From NCBI GenBank assembly GCA_963777095.1, contig CAVZOY010000006.1, positions 1,054,001 through 1,118,000 of the forward strand: DNA of 64,000 nucleotides, read 5' to 3'. A program made the translations under genes and the position numbers. Below the pieces are notes generated by a model. The model saw only the letters and a program-made list of their open reading frames with translations, was not told the DNA's origin and searched no databases. Positions 57,746-64,000 of this stretch are shown in pieces. This stretch comes from CAVZOY01 sp963777095 (GTDB lineage: Bacteria; Actinomycetota; Actinomycetes; Mycobacteriales; Geodermatophilaceae). Position 1 is the stretch's first letter. The number at the start of each line of letters is the position of its first letter.

Positions 57746-59390
57746 TCAGCGCGGCGTCGGCTTCGGCCGTCGCACGACGAACGGGCCGATGGCCAGCAGG
57801 TCGACGGGCGCCGAGCCGAAGCACTCCAGCGCGTCGCGCGGGTCGTCGACCATCGGTCGCCCGGCCGTGTTGAGGCTGGTGTTCACCACGACCGGCAGTC
57901 CGGTGCGCCGCTCGAAGCACTCGAGCATCCGGGCCACCAGCGGCTCGTCGGCGCGGTCGACCGACTGGATCCGCGCCGTCCCGTCGACGTGCGTGACGGT
58001 CGGGATGCGGTCCTTCCAGTCCGGGTGCACGTCGTGGACGAAGAGCATGTACGGCGAGGGAACCGGCCCGCGGCCGAAGATCGCGCTCGCCCGCTCGGCC
58101 AGGACCATCGGCGCCACCGGCCGGAACTGCTCGCGGCCCTTGACGTCGTTCATCCGCTCGAGGTTGCCCGGGAAGCCGGGATGGGCCAGCAGCGAGCGGT
58201 GGCCCAGGGCCCGCGGCCCGTACTCGCTGCGCCCCTGGAACCAGGCGACGATCCCGTTGTCCGCCAGCACCGCCGCGACGGCGTCCGCGACGTCGTGCGG
58301 CCGCTCGTAGTCGATGGCGGCCGTGGTCAGCCAGGCCTCGATCTCCTCATCGGTCCATCCGCGGCCCAGGTCGGCGCCGGGCATCGGCTCGGTGATGTCG
58401 CCGAGGTCGCGCGCTACGGCCATGGCCCCGCCGAGCGCCGTCCCCGAGTCGCCGGCGGCCGGCTGCACCCAGACCTGGTCGAACGGGCCCTCGGCGTAGA
58501 TGCGGGTGTTGGCCACGCAGTTGAGGGCGACGCCGCCGGCGAGGGTGAGCGCGCGGTCCCCGGTCTGGCCGTGCAACCAGCGCGCCAGGTCGAGCAGCAC
58601 CTCCTCCAGCCGCAGCTGCACGCTGGCGGCGAGGTCGGCGTGGGCGTCGGTCCAGTCGTCGCCCGTGCGCAGTCGCGGCGCGAACTGGCCGAAGTCGACC
58701 TTGTCGGTGCGGAACCCGCCGTCACCGGTCGCGTGGACGGCCTTCTCGAGCTCCGTCGCGAAGCGCGGCTTCCCGTAGGACGCCATCGCCATGACCTTGT
58801 ACTCGTCGGAGCTGCGCAGGAAGCCGAGGTGCTCGGTCAGGTCCTCGTAGAGCAGGCCGAGCGAGTGCGGCAGCGCCTGGCTGGCCAGCACGTCGAGCTT
58901 GCCGTTCTCGTACCGGCCGGCGAGGTGGCTGACCGCCTCGCCCCGGCCGTCGAGGACCAGCACCGAGTTGGTCGGGTAGGGCGCGGCCAGGCCGGCGGAC
59001 GCCGCGTGCGCCACGTGGTGCGGCACGTAGACGACCTTGTCCTCGGACAGCCCGGGCAGGTAGTGCGCGAGGAAGGACGGCGCCTGCTCGGCGTACATCT
59101 TGCGCATGACGTCGCCCTGGTCGCCCAGGCCGGTCCCGTCGGGAGCGGGCATCAGCCGCGGGTCGAACGAGTACGCCACGGCGTCCAGGTCGTCCGGTGT
59201 GAGCCCCGCCTCGGCGAGCACCCAGGCCGCGGACAGCTCCGGGCAGCTCCCAGGCGCTCCACGGCAGCGGCCGCTTGCCGTGCTTGCGCCGGCTGAACCG
59301 CTCCTCCTCGGCGGCACCCACGACCCGGCCGTCGACGACGAGGGCAGCGGCGGGGTCGTGGTAGAGGGCGTTGATGCCGAGGACCTTCAC
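57746..59390 (-). CDS. Carbamoyltransferase, NodU/TobZ family, one frameshift
   Basis: About 547 residues. The N-terminal Kae1-like domain (VKVLGINALYHDPAAALVVD; metal-binding HHVAHAAS; SVLVLDGRGEAV) makes carbamoyl-adenylate. The C-terminal domain (AWFQGRSEYGPRALGHRSLL; LPVVVNTSLN) transfers the carbamoyl group. A surplus base near 59242 shifts the first 50 residues. Known members carbamoylate sugars, Nod factors or antibiotics. No glycosyltransferase or antibiotic gene is next to it here, so the target is unknown. Confidence 0.88.
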
Positions 59391-59442
59391 GCTGGAACTC
59401 CTTGTCGCCGGACCGGTTCGGCCCACTTACCCGTCATTCGAG

Positions 59443-61158
59443 TCACATGCGCGCCCGGAGCAGGTCGTTCTCGGTGACTGCGGCGATCGCGAGGGTCTTG
59501 TAGCCGACCTCCTCGAAGAGGACGACGAGCCGGTCGTCCTCGACCCGCATCACGATCCCGGGGCCCCACTCGGCGTGCTCGACCGGCGTCTCCGGCGGAA
59601 AGGGCGAGGCGGCCTGGCCCCCCCGGTCGGTCGCCGTGCCGGCCGAGCAGTTGTCGCAGTTCCCGCACGGCTCGTCGAGCTGCTCGCCGAAGTAGCCCAG
59701 CAGGAACTGCCGCCGGCAGTCGGTCGTCTCGGCGTAGCCGCGCATCATCTCGACCCGGCTCTGGTCGACCCGCTCGTGGTGCTCGGCCAGCTCGCGGGCC
59801 GCGGCGGCGGCCTCTCCGGGCGGTGGCGCGTCGGCCGCCGGGTGGGCGGCGCCCTCCTCGTCGAGGACGACGGCGGAGACCTGCTCGAGCAGGTTCAGGT
59901 CTCGCGCCAGCGGAGTGGCTGCCCGGCCGGTCTCCTCGCGCAGGGCCTTGACGTCCACACCGTCCTCCATGCCGGCCGCCGGCGCCGCCGCGACCAGGCC
60001 GGCGACCTGCTGGAGCTCCTCCTCCGCCGGCACCCCGGCGGCGAAGAACGTGCGCAGTCCGAGGTCCTCCTGGCGGTAGACGAGGACGGCGAGAGCCGGC
60101 TGCCCGTCCCGGCCGGCGCGGCCGATCTCCTGGTAGTAGCTGTCCACGGAGTCGGCCGGCTCGGCGTGGACGACGAACCGGGTGTCGGGCTTGTCGATGC
60201 CCATGCCGAAGGCGGTGGTGGCGACGACGACGTCCAGCTCGTCGTCCATGAAGGCCCGCTGGGTGTCCTCGCGGTCGGCCTTCTTCAGACCAGCGTGGTA
60301 CGGCCGGGCGCGCAGTCCCCGGTCGGCGAGCGCCGTGGCGACCTCCTCGGTGCTCCGCCTGGTCGCGCTGTAGACGATGCCGGGCACGTGGCCCTCGCCG
60401 ACCTCGGCGAGGACCCGGTCGAGGACGGCGGCGTCCTTGCCCGCCGCGTCGGCGTACTGCTCCACCTCCAGCCGGATCTCCGGCCGGTCGAACCCCGCGA
60501 CCACCACCTCGGGGTCGCGCATGCCCAGGCGTTCGATGATCTCGGCCCGGACCGGGGGAGCGGCGGTGGCGGTGAGCGCGAGGATCGTCGGGGAGCCGAG
60601 CTGCTCGACGACTCCGCCGAGTCGCAGGTAGTCGGGTCTGAAGTCGTGGCCCCAGGCGGAGACGCAGTGCGCCTCGTCGACGACGAACAGGACCGGCCCG
60701 GCGGCGGCGATGGTGTCGACCACCTCGGGTTTGGTCAGCTGCTCAGGGGCGAGGAAGAGGTAGCGGACGGTGCCGTCGGCGAGCCCCTCCAGCGCGGCCC
60801 GCTGGTCACCGGCCGACAGGCCGGAGTTGAGCATCGCGGCCTCGCCCAGCTCCTCGACCTCGTCCAGCCGCTCGACCTGGTCGCGCTGGAGGGCGATCAG
60901 CGGCGAGACGACCACGACCGGGCCGTCGAGCAGGTGACCGGCCACCTGGTAGACGGCCGACTTGCCGGCGCCCGACGGCAGGACGGCGAGGGTGTCGCGG
61001 CCGGAGAGCACGGACTGCATCGCCCGCTCCTGGCCGGGGCGGAAGTCCTCGAAGCCGAGCAGGTCGCGTGCGACCTCGCGGAGGCGGCGGGTGCGGACGG
61101 CGGCCGTTGCGCCGGCGGGGTTGTCGCGGTCGGCGGTCTTACGAGACGCAAGCGGCAC
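59443..61158 (-). CDS. recQ: ATP-dependent DNA helicase RecQ
   Basis: A 571-residue superfamily 2 helicase. Motif 0 (FEDFRPGQERAM), Walker A variant VLPSGAGKSAVYQ, DEAH box with VVDEAHCVSAWGHDFRPDY, motif III (LALTATAAPPVR), motif VI (YYQEIGRAGRDGQ) and the RecQ zinc domain (CRRQFLLGYFGE; PCGNCDNC). It lacks a typical HRDC domain; a short beta-rich tail (WGPGIVMRVEDDRLVVLFEE) replaces it. GTG start at 61156-61158, divergent from vapB. Unwinds DNA in recombination repair. Confidence 0.9.
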   Translation of the reverse strand: MPLASRKTADRDNPAGATAAVRTRRLREVARDLLGFEDFRPGQERAMQSVLSGRDTLAVLPSGAGKSAVYQVAGHLLDGPVVVVSPLIALQRDQVERLDEVEELGEAAMLNSGLSAGDQRAALEGLADGTVRYLFLAPEQLTKPEVVDTIAAAGPVLFVVDEAHCVSAWGHDFRPDYLRLGGVVEQLGSPTILALTATAAPPVRAEIIERLGMRDPEVVVAGFDRPEIRLEVEQYADAAGKDAAVLDRVLAEVGEGHVPGIVYSATRRSTEEVATALADRGLRARPYHAGLKKADREDTQRAFMDDELDVVVATTAFGMGIDKPDTRFVVHAEPADSVDSYYQEIGRAGRDGQPALAVLVYRQEDLGLRTFFAAGVPAEEELQQVAGLVAAAPAAGMEDGVDVKALREETGRAATPLARDLNLLEQVSAVVLDEEGAAHPAADAPPPGEAAAAARELAEHHERVDQSRVEMMRGYAETTDCRRQFLLGYFGEQLDEPCGNCDNCSAGTATDRGGQAASPFPPETPVEHAEWGPGIVMRVEDDRLVVLFEEVGYKTLAIAAVTENDLLRARM

Positions 61159-61248
61159 CGATCGCGACTGCCCGTGCCACGCGCTCGGCAAACGGCGGCC
61201 TTGCGGATATACTTCTGACACGTTGGTCGATATAGCGCGGAGGTGTGG

Positions 61249-61461
61249 GTGGCGAAGACTCTCATCGACATCCCGGACGAGTTGCTGGCCGAGGCGCGGG
61301 ACATCGTGGGCGAGAACGCGACGAAGGCCGAGACGGTTCGTCGAGCGCTGACCGAGATGGTGCGGCGACACCGTCAGCGCGACGCGGTCGAATGGTTGGC
61401 CTCCACCGATGCGCTCGGTGACCTCAACGATCCCGAAGTCCGGGCTGCCGCGCGCCGGTGA
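61249..61461 (+). CDS. vapB: VapB-type antitoxin
   Basis: A 70-residue ribbon-helix-helix protein (KTLIDIPDELLAEARDIVGE, then ATKAETVRRALTEMVRR) with a C-terminal tail that would bind the toxin. The second GTG (61249) is chosen because GGAGG (61239-61243) lies 5 nt before it. Its stop overlaps the vapC start by 4 nt. It would neutralise the toxin and bind its own promoter in the 90-bp gap to recQ, where ATATA-containing direct repeats are seen. Confidence 0.85.
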   Translation: MAKTLIDIPDELLAEARDIVGENATKAETVRRALTEMVRRHRQRDAVEWLASTDALGDLNDPEVRAAARR

Positions 61462-61883
61462 CGCGCCTGCTCGTCGACAACAGCGTTCTGCAACGCGTCG
61501 GGCGGTCCGAGGCGATCAAGGCAGCTCTCATCGCGGCGCTGGATCGGGGCGACGAACTGTGCTCCATGGTCCTGACGACGCTCGAGGCCGGCTTCAGTGC
61601 CCGATCGAAGGCCGACCATGAGCGCATCGTGAGTCGACAGCAGTCCGATTTCACTCCGCTCGTTGCTGGATCGCGCGCCCAGGAGATTGCCGTTGAACTG
61701 CAGCGCGCTCTGTTCGCGGCCGGCAAGGGTCGCGCGGCCGGCGTCGTCGATCTGCTGATCGCGGCCACGGCCATCGAGCATGACGCGGTCGTCCTGCACT
61801 ACGACAGCGACTTCGACGCGATCGCATCGGTGGACGACAGGGTGCGGACTCGCTGGGCGGTGCTGCGCGGCTGGGTGCCGTAA
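61458..61883 (+). CDS. vapC: VapC-type PIN-domain toxin
   Basis: A 141-residue ribonuclease of the PIN family. The acidic active-site residues are Asp7 (LLVDNSV), Glu43 (TTLEAGF), Asp98 (AAGVVDLLIAATA) and Asp116/118 (HYDSDFD). Translationally coupled to vapB (GTGA). Expected to cleave tRNA or rRNA when free. Its wobble positions are less extreme in GC than in neighbours, consistent with lateral transfer, which is common for such modules. Confidence 0.88.
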   Translation: MTRLLVDNSVLQRVGRSEAIKAALIAALDRGDELCSMVLTTLEAGFSARSKADHERIVSRQQSDFTPLVAGSRAQEIAVELQRALFAAGKGRAAGVVDLLIAATAIEHDAVVLHYDSDFDAIASVDDRVRTRWAVLRGWVP

Positions 61884-61884
61884 T

Positions 61885-61904
61885 CCCTCCGCAATAGCGG
61901 AGGG
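61885..61904 (+). terminator. Short hairpin after vapBC
   Basis: CCCTCCGC-AATA-GCGGAGGG, a perfect 8-bp stem starting 2 nt after the vapC stop, with no U run. It separates the toxin module from the molybdate operon. Confidence 0.6.
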
Positions 61905-61910
61905 AACGGC

Positions 61911-61940
61911 TTGCCGGTGCCGCATCTGCGGACATACGGT
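61911..61940 (+). promoter_or_regulatory. Predicted leaderless promoter of the molybdate operon
   Basis: TTGCCG (61911-61916), 18-nt spacer, TACGGT (61935-61940); the GTG start begins 7 nt later at 61947, so the mRNA would have no leader. Confidence 0.5.
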
Positions 61941-61946
61941 GCTGGA

Positions 61947-62342
61947 GTGCCCACCTCGTACCGGATCTCCGAAGCCGCGGCGCTGCTCGGGGTCAGCGAC
62001 GACACGGTGCGGCGCTGGATCGACAGCGACCGGCTGGCCGCGTCCCGTGAGGCGGGCGGCCCGGCGCAGGTCGACGGCGCCGACCTCGCCCGCGTCGCGG
62101 TGACGTTGCACGAGCCGCCGGCGCCGGGCACCACGCGCTCGTCGTCGGCCCGCAACCGGATGCCCGGGATCGTCACCCGCGTCGTCCGCGACACCGTGAT
62201 GGCGCAGGTCGAGATCCAGGCCGGTCCGTTCCGGCTCGTCTCCCTGATGTCCCGGGAGGCCGCCGACGAACTCGGGCTCGAGGTCGGCGTCCGCGCGGTG
62301 GCCACGGTGAAGGCGACGCAGGTCAGCGTGGACGTCCCGTGA
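61947..62342 (+). CDS. Molybdate-responsive regulator: excisionase-type HTH plus TOBE/Mop domain
   Basis: A 131-residue two-domain protein. Residues 1-55 are a MerR/excisionase-like helix-turn-helix (SYRISEAAALLGVSDDTVRR). Residues 70-131 are a molybdopterin-binding TOBE (Mop) domain (ARNRMPGIVTRVVRDTVMAQ, then LVSLMSREAADELGL). It overlaps modA by 4 nt. This layout is common in actinobacteria as a compact alternative to ModE. It probably senses molybdate and controls modABC. Confidence 0.87.
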   Translation: MPTSYRISEAAALLGVSDDTVRRWIDSDRLAASREAGGPAQVDGADLARVAVTLHEPPAPGTTRSSSARNRMPGIVTRVVRDTVMAQVEIQAGPFRLVSLMSREAADELGLEVGVRAVATVKATQVSVDVP

Positions 62343-63127
62343 GGCGCTGGTCGGCCCTGGCCCTCCCTGTCGCAGCAGCCCTCGTCCTGGTGGGCTGCGG
62401 TTCCGGTGGTGCGGACGCCGCCCCGTCGGGCGGGTCGGACGACGGCGACCTGTCCGGCACGCTCACCGTCTTCGCCGCGTCCTCGCTGACGGACGTCTTC
62501 ACGCTTCTCGGGAACGATCTGTCCGCGGCGAACCCCGGCCTGGAGGTCCGGATCAGCTTCGCGGGCAGCTCGGCGCTGGCGACGCAGATCGTCCAGGGCG
62601 CTCCCGCCGACGTCTTCGCCTCGGCCAACGAGCAGCAGATGGAGGCGGTCGCCGGCGAGGACCTGGTGGCGGGCGACCCGGTGGTGTTCACGTCCAACGT
62701 GCTGCAGATCGCCGTCCCCGCCGGCAACCCGGCCGGGGTCACCGACCTCGAGGACTTCACCCGCGGCGACCTCGTGCTCGCCCTGTGCGCGCCCGAGGTG
62801 CCGTGCGGCAGCGCGGCCCAGGACGTCTTCGATGCCGCGGGCGTCACGCCCGAGCCGGACACCTACGAGGAGGACGTACGCGCCGCGCTCACCAAGGTCG
62901 AGCTCGGCGAGGTCGATGCCGCCCTCGTCTACGCCTCCGACGTCGTGTCGGCCGGCGACGCCGTGGAGGGCGTCGCCTTCGCCGAGGCCGAGGACGCCGT
63001 CAACCGCTATCCGATCGGCGTCCTCGCCGACGCCCCGAACCCGTCGGCCGCTGAGGCGTTCGTCGCGCTCGTGCGGTCCGACCGAGGACAGCGCGCGCTC
63101 GCGGACGCCGGCTTCCGCGCCCCGTGA
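62339..63127 (+). CDS. modA: Molybdate ABC transporter substrate-binding lipoprotein
   Basis: A 262-residue lipoprotein. The signal MRRWSALALPVAAALVLVGC ends at the lipobox LVGC. The ModA marks follow: LTVFAASSLTDVFTLLGND, ISFAGSSALATQIVQGAPAD and VFASANEQQM. Serines of the first two blocks bind the oxyanion in known ModA proteins. Starts GTG in overlap with the regulator and overlaps modB by 4 nt. Confidence 0.93.
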   Translation: MRRWSALALPVAAALVLVGCGSGGADAAPSGGSDDGDLSGTLTVFAASSLTDVFTLLGNDLSAANPGLEVRISFAGSSALATQIVQGAPADVFASANEQQMEAVAGEDLVAGDPVVFTSNVLQIAVPAGNPAGVTDLEDFTRGDLVLALCAPEVPCGSAAQDVFDAAGVTPEPDTYEEDVRAALTKVELGEVDAALVYASDVVSAGDAVEGVAFAEAEDAVNRYPIGVLADAPNPSAAEAFVALVRSDRGQRALADAGFRAP

Positions 63128-63933
63128 CGCGGCCCCGCGAGGCGACGCGGGTGCCGGCGCCGCTGCTGGTGCCCGCGCTGCTCGCCGTCGCGTTCCTGGT
63201 GCTGCCCCTCGTCGGGCTCGTGGCGCGGGCACCGTGGGGCGAGCTGTGGCCGCGGCTCACCTCCCCCGGCGTCGGTGAGGCGCTGCGGCTGTCGCTGGGA
63301 ACGGCGACCCTGGCGACGCTCGTGTCACTGCTCCTCGGCGTCCCCCTCGCCTGGGTCCTGGCCCGATCCCGGGCGCGGGGCCGATCGGTGCTGCGTGCCC
63401 TGGTGACCGTGCCTCTCGTGCTGCCCCCCGTCGTCGGCGGCGTCGCGCTGTTCGCGGTGCTCGGGCGTCAGGGGCTCATCGGCCGCTGGCTCGACGACGC
63501 CTTCGGCGTGACGATCCCCTTCACCACGGCGGCGGTGGTGATCGCCGAGACCTTCGTGGCCATGCCGTTCCTCGTGATCAGCGTCGAGGGCGCGCTGCGG
63601 GCCGCCGACGCCCGCTTCGAGGACGCCGCGGCCACCCTCGGCGCCGACCGCTGGACGACGTTCCTCCGGGTGACGCTGCCGCTGGTGGCGCCCGGGGTCG
63701 CGGCCGGTGCGGTGCTCTGCTGGGCCCGCGCCCTGGGGGAGTTCGGCGCGACGATCACCTTCGCCGGCAACTTCCCGGGGACGACGCAGACCATGCCGCT
63801 CGCCGTCTACCTGGCGCTGCAGAGCGATCCGGACGCCGCCGTCGTCCTCTCTCTCGTGCTGCTCGTGGTCTCGCTGGCGACGTTGCTGCTCCTCCGCGAC
63901 AGGTGGCTCGGCCGAGGCGAGGTCGTCGCGTGA
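63124..63933 (+). CDS. modB: Molybdate ABC transporter permease
   Basis: A 269-residue membrane protein with about six helices. The ModB/CysT loop AADARFEDAAATLGADRW and the conserved CWARALGEFGATITFAGNFP are present. It overlaps modA and modC by 4 nt each (GTGA). It forms the molybdate channel energised by ModC. Confidence 0.93.
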   Translation: MTRPREATRVPAPLLVPALLAVAFLVLPLVGLVARAPWGELWPRLTSPGVGEALRLSLGTATLATLVSLLLGVPLAWVLARSRARGRSVLRALVTVPLVLPPVVGGVALFAVLGRQGLIGRWLDDAFGVTIPFTTAAVVIAETFVAMPFLVISVEGALRAADARFEDAAATLGADRWTTFLRVTLPLVAPGVAAGAVLCWARALGEFGATITFAGNFPGTTQTMPLAVYLALQSDPDAAVVLSLVLLVVSLATLLLLRDRWLGRGEVVA

Positions 63934-64000
63934 GCCTGGCGGCGGCCGTCCGGGTGCGGCGGGGACGCCTCGACCTCGACGTGGACCTCGACGTGGCCGA
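63930..64000 (+). CDS. modC: Molybdate ABC transporter ATPase, first codons only
   Basis: Only about 23 codons (VSLAAAVRVRRGRLDLDVDL...) lie in the window; no Walker motif is reached. Assigned from its 4-nt overlap with modB and the fixed order of mod operons. Confidence 0.7.
   Translation, partial: MSLAAAVRVRRGRLDLDVDLDVA

Noticed and set aside
1..64000. CRISPR arrays, tRNA or rRNA genes, insertion sequences, phage genes
   Set aside because: No regularly spaced repeats, no cloverleaf or conserved rRNA segments, and no transposase or integrase motifs were found by eye on either strand.

Overview
The window reads as a high-GC actinobacterial chromosome: wobble positions are almost always G or C, GTG and TTG starts are common, adjacent genes often overlap by 4 nt (ATGA or GTGA), and there is a DUF222-type HNH gene and a SigE-family ECF sigma factor. 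A Geodermatophilaceae-like soil or plant-surface actinobacterium would fit, but that is inference from gene content. No rRNA, tRNA, CRISPR array, IS element or prophage was seen, and no gene-free stretch exceeds about 180 bases.

Layout. 1-5.0 kb: 3' end of L-rhamnulokinase, an aldo/keto reductase, and a LacI regulator beside a secreted GH3 enzyme with a two-operator promoter. 5.0-9.3 kb: a class II glutamine amidotransferase, a dehydrogenase, an MFS exporter and a saccharopine-dehydrogenase-like protein. 9.4-20.7 kb: an aromatic/glycoside set made of a GH1 beta-glucosidase with an FAD monooxygenase, an HNH gene, the operon alpha/beta hydrolase-FAH hydrolase-DUF3500 next to a monocupin closely resembling the actinobacterial quercetinase QueD, a DapA-type aldolase, a second hydrolase and an IclR regulator. 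20.8-46.2 kb: a long plus-strand run with a peptide/oligosaccharide-type ABC importer, GH3, two GH78 alpha-L-rhamnosidases each followed by an esterase, a LacI regulator, araB-araD-araA, a second GH3 and a GH2 enzyme, closed by a strong hairpin. 46.3-61.2 kb: mixed housekeeping and accessory genes (EmrB-type exporter with TetR, a truncated TIM-barrel gene, glyoxalase with ArsR, nuclease, GNAT, sigma/anti-sigma pair, acyl-CoA dehydrogenase, carbamoyltransferase, recQ). 61.2-64.0 kb: vapBC and a molybdate regulator-modA-modB-modC operon, cut by the window edge.

How the genes may work together. The central 37 kb looks like one catabolic island for plant glycosides carrying L-rhamnose, L-arabinose and glucose, including the aglycone. 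GH78, GH1 and GH3 enzymes would release the sugars, rhamnulokinase and AraBDA would feed them into central metabolism, and the QueD-like cupin, FAD monooxygenase, esterases, FAH hydrolase and aldolase would open and break down a flavonol-type aglycone. Four copies of a 15-bp near-palindrome (TKCC-ATTG-RNC-GGMA), all near gene starts of the aglycone and importer genes, suggest that the IclR protein controls this part. Two separate LacI systems with their own palindromes appear to control the secreted GH3 gene and araB.

Caveat. About ten consecutive genes between 25.7 and 44.3 kb are broken by dozens of apparent one-base insertions. All family motifs survive when the frames are joined, so I annotate these as single genes whose sequence here is probably faulty, not as decayed genes. 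Similar isolated indels affect about eleven genes elsewhere in the window.
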